DNA of 64,000 nucleotides. Origin: Streptomyces kronopolitis (GTDB lineage: Bacteria > Actinomycetota > Actinomycetes > Streptomycetales > Streptomycetaceae). A program made the position numbers and the translations under genes. Under the pieces are notes generated by a model. That model was not told the origin of the DNA. It made no database searches and was given only the letters and a program-made list of their open reading frames with translations. How positions within the stretch are numbered: the stretch's first letter is position 1; each line of letters opens with the position of its first letter. The stretch is from assembly GCF_014646275.1 (NCBI RefSeq), contig NZ_BMND01000015.1, positions 62,001 to 126,000 of the forward strand, in the 5' to 3' direction. Below are positions 8,914-17,262 of this stretch, one piece after another.

Positions 8914-11733
8914 TCAGCCGCTCTGTTCGAGCGCCATGAACACCGTGGAGAACTTGTCCAGCAGGTCCTCACGATGCTGCACGCGGAGCTTCCGGTAGAT
9001 CCGCGTCAGATGCTGCTCCACCGTGCTGGCGGTGATGAACAGCTTCCCGGAGATCTCCCGGTTCGTGTGTCCCAGGATCGCCAGCACCGCCACGCGCCGC
9101 TCGGCGGAGCTGAGTTCGGCGAGCTCCGGATGGTGGCAACCCGGCTGTTTGTCCCGTCCGGGACCTTGGGTGTCCGCGGTGACGAGAGCGAGCAGCCGGC
9201 CCGCCTCGCACTGCTCGGCCATCCGCCGGGCCCGCTTCGACGTGGTCCGGGCGAGGTTCAGCCGCGAGGTCTCCCGGTAGGCGGCGGCGAGTTCGGTCAG
9301 CGTGTAGGCGAGCTGCAGCCTGCTCCCGTCGCGTTCCAGTGTGTCCGCGGAGTTCTTCAGCAGGGAGAGCCGCCGGGCGTCGTCCTTGGTGGTCTTGGCG
9401 AGGAGGCGCAGCGTGGTCCCGTGGACGGACGTCTCCTCCTTGGGCAGCTGTTGCAGCTGTTGCCGGAGAGCGTCCCGGGCGCCCGCCACGTCCCCGAGGG
9501 CCAGATGCGCCTCCGCCATCCCGCAGCGCCAGGGCACTGTCAGATGGGTCTGGTCGGCGCGCGCGGGCGTCTCGATCCACAGGGAGGCACTCATGTCCCT
9601 GCACGACTCGAAGTCGGCCAGCGCCGCGTGCAGCCGATCGGTCGCCAGGTGGTACCTGCCGCGGGCGTGTACGTACTTCAGACCGCCACATCCCTGGTAC
9701 GCCGCCGGGGGAATGGGCCGGTCGAGCACCTCTGCGGCCTCCCGCGTCCTGCCCATCTCCGTCAGGGTCTGGACCAGCAGCGCCGCGATACCGGCGATCG
9801 GCGCACCCCATTCGTGCCAGGGCTTGCGCGCGAGCGCCTTCTGGATCAGCCGGTACGCGGAGCCGAGGTCACCGAGCTCCAACGAGATCTTCGCCTGCAC
9901 GACCGACACCAGGGCCTCCCACAGCGGCGACGGATGCGCTCCGAGCGCCTCCGACAACTGGGTGAACCACGGCCGCGCGGCGGGCAGCGAGCCCATGCTC
10001 TCCAGCACGGTGGAGGCGAACAGCAGGGTCTCCACCGCCGAGGACTGGACCCGGATGCCCTGGAGCACCTGCTCGGCCCAGAAGATCGCCTGGGCCCGGT
10101 CACCCTCGTTCGCCGGGCCATGGATCTTGCGCAGACCGGTGAGCAGCGCATGCACATCGGCACCCGGCCCATAGCGCTCGTCGGCCTCACTCGACGAGGA
10201 CAGTTCCAGCGTCGCCCAGTTCATCGGCGTGCCGCTCCACAGGCTGTAGAGCGCTTCCGCGAGACCGACCTCGGCCGGATAGGGGGACCGCGGAGCCTTC
10301 TCACGCATCAGGGGCATCAGCTCCGCGGCCAGCTCCGTCAGGCCGTGCCACAGCGCCGCGCGCACCAGGAACGCCAGGTCCGTCGCGTTCAGGACACCGC
10401 GGAAGGCAGCGCGGCCCAGCGTCGGCAGCAGAGAGGCCACCAGCCCGGGGTCGGTCAGCCAGGTGGTGCGCAGCAGCATCATCTCCACGGCGGAGCGCTC
10501 TTCGGGGCCGACGGCGGAGATCTTGGCCAGCTTGAGCAGCCCGCCGGCCACCTCCGTACTGCCGCTCTTCAGGGCCTGGTTGACGAGGCCCAGGACGAGC
10601 GGCAGATCCCATGGCGCGCCGATCCTCCCCACCGCGGTGAGATGCTCCACGACCTGTGTCAGCGGCGCGCTGTCCTCGAAGAGGACATGGGCTGCCCGCA
10701 GATGCAGCTCTCCGCGCGCGGTGAAGCTCTCGTCCTGGAGCAGCGCCCGGCGCATGTCGGGCCGCAGGCAGTCGCCGGCCAGCAGGCCGAGGTCGTTGAG
10801 CGCGCCGAAGATCCGGCTGGCCCTGGTGATGTCGATCCCGAGCAGTCGGGCCAGCCGTGGCAGGGAGGCGAAGTCGCCGAGGACGGCCACCGCGTGGGCG
10901 CCGCTGAGCATGCCGGGCATGTCCGTGTCGCTGATCATGCCCCGGACGCAGTCGTGGAAGGCCGTGTCGACGGTCAGCTCCCTCGGCTTCGGATCGGCCG
11001 ACGTGAGCCAGGTCCGCAGCAGAACGTCGACGAGGAGCAGGTTGCCGCCGGTCAGGTCGTGGATGTCGTCGGCCATGCGGTTCGCTGCCGAGCCCGCGAA
11101 GGACCCGCGGAGTTGCGGGATGTGCTCGGTGAGGGCACGGGCGATCTGCTTGCGTCCCAGGAGCCGCATCCGGACCAGGCTGGTGTACGGCAGTCGCAGG
11201 ATGTCCGTGCGCAGGTCGTCGCAGAACGAGAGGGCGCAGCCTGTGCGCTCGGCCATGGCCAGCCGGATGCGCGTCCCCTTCAGCCGTCGCGCGACGAAGC
11301 GCAGGAACAGCTGCGAGGGGCCGTCGACGTAGTTGATGTCGTCGACGACTATGAGCAGAGGACGTCTTGCCGCGATCTTCAACAGCCGGGCGTACACCCA
11401 CTCGTAGGTCAGTCCGGACGGGTTCCGCAGACCGTCCGCGAGGGACGACGAGGGGCCGACGCCGTTCGGCTGGTCCCCATCCGCCTCGGCCGCGTCCAAC
11501 TGGTCCAGGATCTGCTGCAGGACCCCGAAGGGGGAGCCGTACTCGTTCAGCCAGCCCGTCGCCCACAGGCTGAGCACTCCGGAGTCTGCTTCCGATGCGC
11601 AGATCCGGTTGAGCGCGGTGGTCTTGCCCGCACACTTCGGTCCACGAAGGAAGAGGAGTCCCCCATTTTTCTGCCAGTGCTTGAACTCCGGGGTCGAATG
11701 TTTCGACAGGACTACTTCAAGGATGTCGCTCAC
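8914..11733 (-). CDS. LAL-type LuxR family transcriptional regulator
   Basis: About 939 residues. An N-terminal P-loop (GPKCAGKTT near residue 31) and Walker B (LLIVVDDINYVD near 125) start an AAA/STAND-type ATPase; a long helical middle region follows, and the last ~60 residues hold a LuxR helix-turn-helix (LSSAERRVAVLAILGHTNRE then TASTVEQHLTRIYRKL). LAL proteins are typical cluster-situated activators of polyketide genes. I chose GTG at 11733, which has GAGAGG six bases upstream; the longer frame from GTG 11754 has no convincing ribosome binding site. It is convergent with the CHC operon. Likely targets are the CTAGGG/TTAGGGG-bearing promoters in this window, by inference. I saw no TTA codon. 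Confidence 0.92.
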   Translation of the reverse strand: MSDILEVVLSKHSTPEFKHWQKNGGLLFLRGPKCAGKTTALNRICASEADSGVLSLWATGWLNEYGSPFGVLQQILDQLDAAEADGDQPNGVGPSSSLADGLRNPSGLTYEWVYARLLKIAARRPLLIVVDDINYVDGPSQLFLRFVARRLKGTRIRLAMAERTGCALSFCDDLRTDILRLPYTSLVRMRLLGRKQIARALTEHIPQLRGSFAGSAANRMADDIHDLTGGNLLLVDVLLRTWLTSADPKPRELTVDTAFHDCVRGMISDTDMPGMLSGAHAVAVLGDFASLPRLARLLGIDITRASRIFGALNDLGLLAGDCLRPDMRRALLQDESFTARGELHLRAAHVLFEDSAPLTQVVEHLTAVGRIGAPWDLPLVLGLVNQALKSGSTEVAGGLLKLAKISAVGPEERSAVEMMLLRTTWLTDPGLVASLLPTLGRAAFRGVLNATDLAFLVRAALWHGLTELAAELMPLMREKAPRSPYPAEVGLAEALYSLWSGTPMNWATLELSSSSEADERYGPGADVHALLTGLRKIHGPANEGDRAQAIFWAEQVLQGIRVQSSAVETLLFASTVLESMGSLPAARPWFTQLSEALGAHPSPLWEALVSVVQAKISLELGDLGSAYRLIQKALARKPWHEWGAPIAGIAALLVQTLTEMGRTREAAEVLDRPIPPAAYQGCGGLKYVHARGRYHLATDRLHAALADFESCRDMSASLWIETPARADQTHLTVPWRCGMAEAHLALGDVAGARDALRQQLQQLPKEETSVHGTTLRLLAKTTKDDARRLSLLKNSADTLERDGSRLQLAYTLTELAAAYRETSRLNLARTTSKRARRMAEQCEAGRLLALVTADTQGPGRDKQPGCHHPELAELSSAERRVAVLAILGHTNREISGKLFITASTVEQHLTRIYRKLRVQHREDLLDKFSTVFMALEQSG

Positions 11734-12079
11734 AGGGGTCCTCTCGCAAGACACAACTGCAGGTCAGCAGCGCACTATTGGCTTGGATGCGCGTGAAGAT
11801 GTATGCGCATCGAGGAATGAACATCCGACATTGACGACGGACCGTATCAACCGGCCTGCCGCCCCTGGAATGCCTCAATGGCTGGATACTGAGGGTGAGT
11901 TAGGAAATGTCGCCCCCTCCCCCGGGCCATTAACCGGTGGTTCGTACTCTGCCGTGCAACGCCCTCCACCCGGTCGGACACCACCCGGTGCCCGCACCTG
12001 CGGTCTCTGCCCGCACGCGCCGATGCACGGCGACGGACGGAGCGCCATGGGCGTCGGCGGCGTCCGGCCGACATGGCGC
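11734..12079. other. LAL regulator upstream region, no gene seen
   Basis: About 350 bases between the LAL start and the SARP remnant. It is less GC-rich around 11760-11910 and should hold the LAL promoter. Open frames crossing it have no family signature and look like chance frames. I see no clear hexamers or hairpin. Confidence 0.4.
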
Positions 12080-12732
12080 CTACTGCGCTACACGGGTCGG
12101 CACCCCGGCCCGCTCGGGCGCCCTTCGACGCTCCCTCGCGGAACCGGCCACCGGCACCCCCGGGGCGAGGGCGTGTTCGAGGATGGCGCGTTCCGGACGA
12201 AGCAGCTCCCCCGACGGCTCCGATCCGCACCGCTCCGCGCGTTCGCCCCCGAGGCGCCCGAACACCGACAGCGCGTCGGTCCGCCGACCGCACCGGTGGA
12301 GCGTCGGCGCCATCCGGCCGCTCAGCCGCTCACACAGCGGGCCCTCGGCGACGGCCTGATACAGCACGCGCGGAGCCTGACGGTGGTGGTGGCCGATCGA
12401 CGGTCCGACGCCGAAGCACTCCTACCGGGCGCCCGGCCGCCCACTCTCCGGACCGGACTGTCCTGGCCGGTGCGGATCGCCGCCCGCCGGTCGACGGCTT
12501 CCGCGCCCCGCCACGGGTCGAGCCGCAGGCACCGGACGGCGTTGCCGATCCCCTCGCGCGCGGTGTGCGGAGCCTCGTCGGGCTGCCGGACACCGAGCCG
12601 CGTGCGGGTGCCCACGCCCCGGTCGGCGTTCAGCGGAGGACAGGCGAGCAGCCGGCGTTCTATCAGGCCTCCGAGCGGCGATATCGCGCCGTCCACGCCT
12701 GTCTGAAAAGTGCCCGGTACGCGGAAGTGCAC
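12080..12732 (-). pseudogene. Decayed SARP-family regulator remnant
   Basis: Two overlapping minus-strand frames together look like a broken SARP (AfsR/DnrI-type) activator. The upstream frame (from GTG 12732, with TGAGG just before it) reads like a SARP DNA-binding start: MHFRVPGTFQ, then SPLGGLIERRLLA and NADRG-like segments, then AREGIGNAVRCLRL. The downstream frame (12367 to the stop at 12080) reads like the BTAD domain: GPLCERLSGR, LHRCGRRTDALSVFGRL, GSEPSGELLRPE. The frames differ, several conserved hydrophobic positions are lost, and the stretch between the two domains is too short. So a frameshift and an internal deletion have inactivated it. It was probably once a second pathway activator beside the LAL gene. 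Confidence 0.7.
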
Positions 12733-13540
12733 GTCAACCTCATTTCCCTCTGCCCCCGCCCTTTATCGTTCCTGACGGCCGATCGGCCGTGGAAACATCA
12801 CCACGCAGGCGGTGGCGAGAATTCACCGCGGGTGAGGCGGTGACGGGACGGGAGCCACGCTAAGCCCGATGCCAGCATGTCCATTCTCCATCACCCTCTG
12901 CTCATCGCTACGGATTCGGCTGGAATTCGAGGAGATCTGCTTCGCCACGGAGGACTCGGAAAGAAAGGATGTGCGGATGCCTGGCAGCATCCGAACTCCT
13001 GTGGATGACGCTGACTTCCTCTGATCCGGAATGGACCGGACGGACGGGTTCGGCGGATCTCGCTCTCTCACATTGCATGGACGCCCGGTCCGGAGTCCAG
13101 GTTCCCAGAAGATCTTTGCCCTTTTGAACATGCCGTCGCCTTCCTCCGGGGGGAGGGGCGCGGCAGGCGGCAACGGACGACCATGACGAAGGGCCCGGAG
13201 CATCGTGAAGGACGCGCGCAGATCACGCGCGAACGCCGTGCGCCGGGCCACGGGCACGTGCGGTCCAGCGCGAGTCCGTCGCCCCGCGGGCCTGAGCGGC
13301 GAGCGACCGGGCGGCCAGCGGGCCCGCACCAGGGCGGCGGCCAGGGTGTGCACGCGCAATTCCTACGTCGCAACAAGGAAGACCTCACCGAAGACTAACC
13401 CGCCCCCTCCGCGCCGAGTTGGACCGGATGGGGACCTACGGACGGCAGATCCAGACGGGCCGGCAGGTCGAAGAGACCTGCGCCTACACCATGAAACCAC
13501 TCGGCGGAGTTGACGGCAGGCACACCCCCACTCATTTCGA
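12733..13540. other. Non-coding or decayed stretch, no gene seen
   Basis: About 0.8 kb without a supported gene. A plus-strand 51-codon frame at 12869-13024 has an acidic, atypical composition, poor third-position GC and no good ribosome binding site, so I do not call it. Frames around 13070-13400 on both strands match nothing I recognise. With the neighbouring SARP remnant this looks like eroded cluster DNA. Confidence 0.5.
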
Positions 13541-13556
13541 AGGTCCGGTTTGCGCA

Positions 13557-13582
13557 CCCCTAATATTTACGATTCCCCCCTA
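13557..13582 (-). promoter_or_regulatory. CCCCTAA/CCCCCCTA elements upstream of the DAHP synthase
   Basis: On the minus strand this AT-richer patch reads TAGGGGGGAATC and then TTAGGGG, the same core found twice before the CHC operon. It sits about 230 bases before the DAHP synthase start. A shared activator is inferred from the repeated core only. Confidence 0.3.
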
Positions 13583-13815
13583 TTCCACGCACCACCCCCC
13601 TGTTTTCGCTTAGGCGCGATGTGCGCCATTCGCGGGCTGATTATAGTCAAGTCAGCCTGTGACGGTGTCCCCCATCAGGCATTCCGGGAGCAGGGCTGAT
13701 TCATGGCACTTCGGGATGCTTCTTCGAGGCGAGCGCCGGCTGGTTAACCGTCGAGGCCGCTTCGCCTGTTTCTCTGCATTCCCTACGTTCCCTTCCCGAT
13801 ACTCTGGAGGCTGTG

Positions 13816-15006
13816 GTGGGTAGCTCCGTCACACAGACCCGCAATCCCGCCAGGCAGCAGCCCGAATGGGCCGACCCCTTCCAGGCGGAGCGGGTACGGA
13901 CGATCCTCGCCGACCGGCCCCCTCTGGTGCGCGCGGAGGATGTCCGCGAACTCGGTGACCGGTTGGCGGAGGTGGCGCGAGGAGAGGCCCATGTCCTCCA
14001 GGCCGGTGACTGCGCGGAGAACCCCGACGAATGCACGGCGGACCACGTCTCGCGCAAGTCCGCCCTGCTGCACCTGCTCGGCGACACCCTGCAGGCCGCG
14101 ACCGGCAAACCAGTGGTCCGCGTGGGTCGTATCGCCGGCCAGTTCGCCAAGCCCCGCTCGCAGCAGGTCGAACCGGTCGACGGTGTCGACCTGCCCGTCT
14201 ATCGCGGTCACATGGTCAACGCCCCCACGCGCGACCTCGCCGGCCGCCGCCACGACCCCCTGCGGATGCTGATGGCCTATCAGGCGGCCCACGACGTCAT
14301 GGAGCATCTCGGCTGGCGCGGCCCCGACGGGGCCCCACACCACCCCGGTCCCGGTACCCCGACCCGGACCTGGACCAGCCACGAAGCGCTGGTCCTGGAC
14401 TACGAATTCCCCCTGGTCCGTGACCTCGGCGACGGACAGCGCCTCCTCGGCTCCACCCACTGGCCCTGGGTCGGCAAGCGCACCAACCAGCTCGACAGTG
14501 CCCACATCGACCTGATCGCCGAGGTGCTCAACCCCGTCGCGGTGAAGGTCGGTCCCGCGACCACCCCGGCCGACATCGCCGCGCTGTGTGCCCGCCTCGA
14601 CCCACAGCGCCGTCCGGGCCGCCTCACGCTCATCGCCCGCATGGGCGCCGATACGGCCAGCTCAGCCCTCGCCCCGCTCGTCCGGACCGTCCGCCGTGGC
14701 GGCCACCCGGTGATCTGGCTGTGCGACCCCATGCACGGCAACACCGTCACCGCCCCCGACGGTCACAAGACCCGCTTGCTGCCCACCATGGCGGATGAGG
14801 TCCAGGCCTTCTGCCGGGCCGTCACCTTCGCCGGTGGAATCGCCGGCGGACTCCATCTGGAGGCCACCCCCGACGACGTCACCGAATGCGCCCCCGACTT
14901 CCGCGCCCTCGACTCCCCGACCGTCCGCCGCACCACCCTGTGCGACCCCCGCCTCAACCCCGAACAGGCCGTCTCACTTGTCTCCCTGTGGCGCCAGGTC
15001 CCGTGA
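13816..15006 (+). CDS. Class II 3-deoxy-D-arabino-heptulosonate-7-phosphate synthase
   Basis: A 396-residue plant-type (class II) DAHP synthase condensing PEP with erythrose 4-phosphate, the entry step of the shikimate pathway. Signatures: QAGDCAE near residue 65, RKSALL, VVRVGRIAGQFAKPRS near 104, VGPATTPADIA, RMGADT, WLCDPMHGNT near 305, and GGLHLEATPDDVTEC. The protein is shorter than housekeeping class II enzymes (about 450 residues), as in secondary-metabolism paralogues such as PhzC and RifH types. The GTG at 13816 has GGAGG five bases upstream; GTG 13813 is too close to it. A cluster-borne copy fits a need for extra shikimate for the CHC starter made by the 1.7-8.8 kb operon. A hairpin terminator follows at 15086. 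Confidence 0.93.
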   Translation: MGSSVTQTRNPARQQPEWADPFQAERVRTILADRPPLVRAEDVRELGDRLAEVARGEAHVLQAGDCAENPDECTADHVSRKSALLHLLGDTLQAATGKPVVRVGRIAGQFAKPRSQQVEPVDGVDLPVYRGHMVNAPTRDLAGRRHDPLRMLMAYQAAHDVMEHLGWRGPDGAPHHPGPGTPTRTWTSHEALVLDYEFPLVRDLGDGQRLLGSTHWPWVGKRTNQLDSAHIDLIAEVLNPVAVKVGPATTPADIAALCARLDPQRRPGRLTLIARMGADTASSALAPLVRTVRRGGHPVIWLCDPMHGNTVTAPDGHKTRLLPTMADEVQAFCRAVTFAGGIAGGLHLEATPDDVTECAPDFRALDSPTVRRTTLCDPRLNPEQAVSLVSLWRQVP

Positions 15007-15085
15007 GCGGGTACGGCGGGCAAGGCCTGCACCCGCCGAGCCGAGCTCCGGGACACCGAGCCGGGCCGGGCTTCGGAGCATGGGA

Positions 15086-15117
15086 AAGGGCCCTCCCCCG
15101 TACGAGGAAGGGCCCTT
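15086..15117. terminator. Hairpin terminator between DAHP synthase and tRNA-like remnant
   Basis: Perfect nine-base arms AAGGGCCCT (15086-15094) and AGGGCCCTT (15109-15117) enclose a 14-base loop. It lies 79 bases after the DAHP synthase stop and 7 bases beyond the 3' end of the minus-strand tRNA-like element, so it could end transcription in both directions. Confidence 0.7.
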
Positions 15118-15124
15118 CGACAGA

Positions 15125-15192
15125 GCGCCCGGCAGGCCTTGCACCTGCATCTCCCACCGGATGGTGGACGTCTTTCCTTGGACCACGGACGC
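15125..15192 (-). tRNA. Degenerate tRNA-like element, probably a tRNA-Gly(UCC) remnant
   Basis: Read on the minus strand, GCGTCCG pairs with CGGGCGC to give a seven-pair acceptor stem, GTC/GAC closes a D arm, and GCAGG/CCTGC forms a five-pair T stem with a seven-base loop. The T loop reads TGCAAGG instead of the TTCRA consensus, the D loop is a base or more short, and the anticodon loop (CATCCG within a TCCAC/GTGGG stem) has six bases rather than seven. At 68 bases it is shorter than a normal tRNA. A downstream hairpin in tRNA-like spacing supports a true tRNA origin. I read the anticodon as a damaged TCC, but the isotype is uncertain. Most likely a pseudo-tRNA. Confidence 0.55.
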
Positions 15193-15295
15193 GCGCTTCC
15201 GGCCCGAGGACCGAAGTTGCACCATGATCATACTGCATCGACGAGGTGGTGGCGTCCGTCCCCTGGCGCGACGCGCCGGTGAGGAACCTGATGAG

Positions 15296-16246
15296 TCAGT
15301 CGTCAGACCGTCCCGGTTGTCCGGGGCGCAGCGTCGTGTGCCGGAAGGCATTCAGGTCGGCGGTGTCGGGCAGAGCGTCAGGGGTGGGGTGTCCGGCGGC
15401 GAGGGCGTAGAGGGTGTGTGGGTGGTGCTGTCGAGTCCGAGGCGGTCTTCGACGGCGGTGTCGTCGAAGGCGGCGGCCTGGAAGGGGCCCAGGCCCAGGG
15501 CGGTGGCTGCCAGGGTGAAGGTGTCCGGCGTTCAGGTGGCTGAACCGGTAGGCACGGGGGTGCCGGTACGGTGGCGAGGTAGGCGTCGAGTTCTTGCCGG
15601 GCTCCACCGGAGGGGCTGGTGCGCCGGATGAGGGCGCCGTACTCGTGGCCGTCGAGGAACTCGGCGGGGCCGAAGACGGTACCGAGCAGGACTGCGAGAT
15701 CGTGCAGGCTCACCGGCTGGGCGCTGAAGGAGCGGTGCGTGCGCCGGCGATAGAGGGTCTGCTCCAGCGGTGCGGACAGGCGAGGGTCCGGTATACGGGG
15801 CAGCAGGATGCGGTCGGCCTCGGGGTACTCGGTGAACAGCGCCGATCGCCCGTCGCGGGTGAGGTGCTGACGCAGCTCGGGGGTAGCGGTCTCGAAGGGG
15901 ACATCGCGGGTGGCGTAGTGGAAGAAGGATGCCTCCGGTGACCAGCATCCCCAGGCGCTCGTCCGTTTCGGCCTCGGGACTGCCTTCCTCGGCCAGCTGG
16001 CCGCATTCGAGCAGCGTTCCGGTGGCCTTCTCCACCGTCTCGGATGCAGGTGGTCCAGAGCTTCGGCCGCTTGGGCGAGGGTGGTCCAGGTGTCGAAGGC
16101 GCTGAGGATTTCAGCGGTCGAGGGGTGCAGGGCGACCGGGTCGTGGCCCCGGTACTCCTCACACTCACCGCACTGGTCCCAGATCCGCCCAACGGCACGG
16201 GGCCGGCACCGGCAGATGCCGCGCCGACCCCGCCCCCTCGGGTCAC
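15296..16246 (-). pseudogene. Frameshifted SagB/McbC-type dehydrogenase remnant
   Basis: The minus strand encodes recognisable pieces of a SagB-type nitroreductase-fold dehydrogenase (the enzyme class that oxidises azolines in RiPP pathways) spread over three frames. N-terminal VALHPSTAEILSAFDTWTTL near 16100, then EKATGTLLECGQLAEE in another frame near 16030, then the core RRRTHRSF, LHDLAVLLGTVFGP and SPSGGARQELDAYL near 15600-15760. Near 15530-15300 come RFSHLNAG, LAATALGLGPFQAAAFDD and HTLYALAAGHPTP, each needing another frame change. At least four frame switches make it non-functional. A tiny ORF at 16243-16317 overlaps its apparent GTG start. Confidence 0.75.
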
Positions 16247-16317
16247 TTGCGAAGGAAAGCACCGGTGCGGCGCTCTTCCCGCTTGACGAGCACCGGCTTG
16301 ATCTCGATCTCACGCAT
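16243..16317 (-). CDS. Tiny 24-residue ORF coupled to the SagB-like remnant
   Basis: ATG at 16315-16317 follows AAGGGGG by about eight bases, and the TGA stop overlaps a GTG (GTGA) that begins the SagB-like frame. The peptide starts MREIEIKPVLVKREERR and ends GAFLRK; it is strongly charged, with no Cys or Ser and a single Thr. A short ORF coupled to a RiPP-type dehydrogenase could be a precursor peptide, but the lack of obvious modifiable residues argues against an azole product. Function unknown; it may be a relic like its neighbour. Confidence 0.4.
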   Translation of the reverse strand: MREIEIKPVLVKREERRTGAFLRK

Positions 16318-16555
16318 GACGTACACCCCCTTCGGCCTCGTGATCCGTACCCTGCCCGAACGCACGCTTCATTTCGCAGGGGAAAGGGATACCGCACCAG
16401 CCCGCCGACGGACCGCAATTGCCCGAAAACCGCTGCCCGCAGGACGGTCCAGCGGTCTTGGCTGTGAGGTACGGGGGGCATGCTCGCGTCGCCACGCCGC
16501 CCTTCTCCGTCCGTCGCGCGAAAGTCAACGAAGCGGTCCGGTCCGAGACCACCGG

Positions 16556-17062
16556 TTACCGCTGCTCCCACCAGTCGTACCGGTCGGAGGCGTCGCAGCC
16601 CAGGGTCTTCGGGAGCGTGTGATTGCCCACGCTCGGGGTGGTCATGCACAGGCCGCTTTCCGCGCTCTGCCACATCGCCACGGCCGGGTCCCCGGGCTTC
16701 GTGGCGTGGGCGTGCCAGAGCTGGGCGGCTCGGGTGCTCACGACGGGGTCGCACGGCGACAACGTGATGGACCCCGGCGCGAGTCCCGAGGGAGCGGTGA
16801 TGCATCTCCCGGTCCTCTGATTGATGAAGCGGTACTGGCCGGATCCCCAGTACTCGGTGAGCCACTTCTCGTCGGAGCCGCTGTCGCAGCTCCACATCTG
16901 GAGTCTCGCGGCGTTGTTGACGTCGCTGTCGAGGCAGTGGCTCGAACCCCAGATGCGAATGTTGGTGGCACCCGCAGCCTGGGCGGGCGCGCCGGCCAGC
17001 GCGAGGGCCGACACCGTCAGCGCGGTGGTGACGAGCGATATCAGAGCGCGTCGTGCCGTCAT
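16556..17062 (-). CDS. Secreted ricin B-type lectin domain protein
   Basis: A 168-residue protein with a Sec signal peptide (Arg-rich start, hydrophobic stretch LISLVTTALTVSALALAG, cleavage after AQA near residue 30). The rest is one beta-trefoil RICIN domain: repeated Cys pairs (HCLDS/WSC, GRCITA/LSPC, GLCMTT/LGC) and QxW-type positions (LQMWSC, AQLWHA, YDWWEQR). It likely binds carbohydrate outside the cell; no catalytic domain is attached. ATG at 17062 follows GGGAG by seven bases. Upstream, GGCAGT and ACTGCC arms (17086-17105) form a short inverted repeat that may be an operator or the end signal of the P450 gene. It may be unrelated to the biosynthetic cluster. Confidence 0.88.
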   Translation of the reverse strand: MTARRALISLVTTALTVSALALAGAPAQAAGATNIRIWGSSHCLDSDVNNAARLQMWSCDSGSDEKWLTEYWGSGQYRFINQRTGRCITAPSGLAPGSITLSPCDPVVSTRAAQLWHAHATKPGDPAVAMWQSAESGLCMTTPSVGNHTLPKTLGCDASDRYDWWEQR

Positions 17063-17262
17063 GACTCAACTCCCGGACTTGACATGGCAGTTACTGGCCA
17101 CTGCCGTGCGGATTCACGGAGCCCGCACGGTAGATGCCCTCCATGCCGGAAGCTTCTATTCTGCTCAAATTACCCAAAGGGCATATGTTGAGGCGCTGTT
17201 GCGCACGTCTGACTCGTAGCCGATCCTCGGCAGGGCGACCTGTTCGAGGGGCGCCACGGGGC

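Noticed and set aside
8842..11796. 984-codon plus-strand frame opposite the LAL regulator
   Set aside because: Antisense shadow: Gln/Arg/His-rich with no motifs, while the minus strand has P-loop and LuxR HTH motifs.
11755..11799. Longer N-terminus for the LAL regulator (GTG 11754)
   Set aside because: No ribosome binding site; GTG 11733 has GAGAGG at good spacing.
12869..13024. Plus-strand 51-codon frame
   Set aside because: Poor third-position GC, weak ribosome binding site and no family; placed in decayed DNA beside the SARP remnant.
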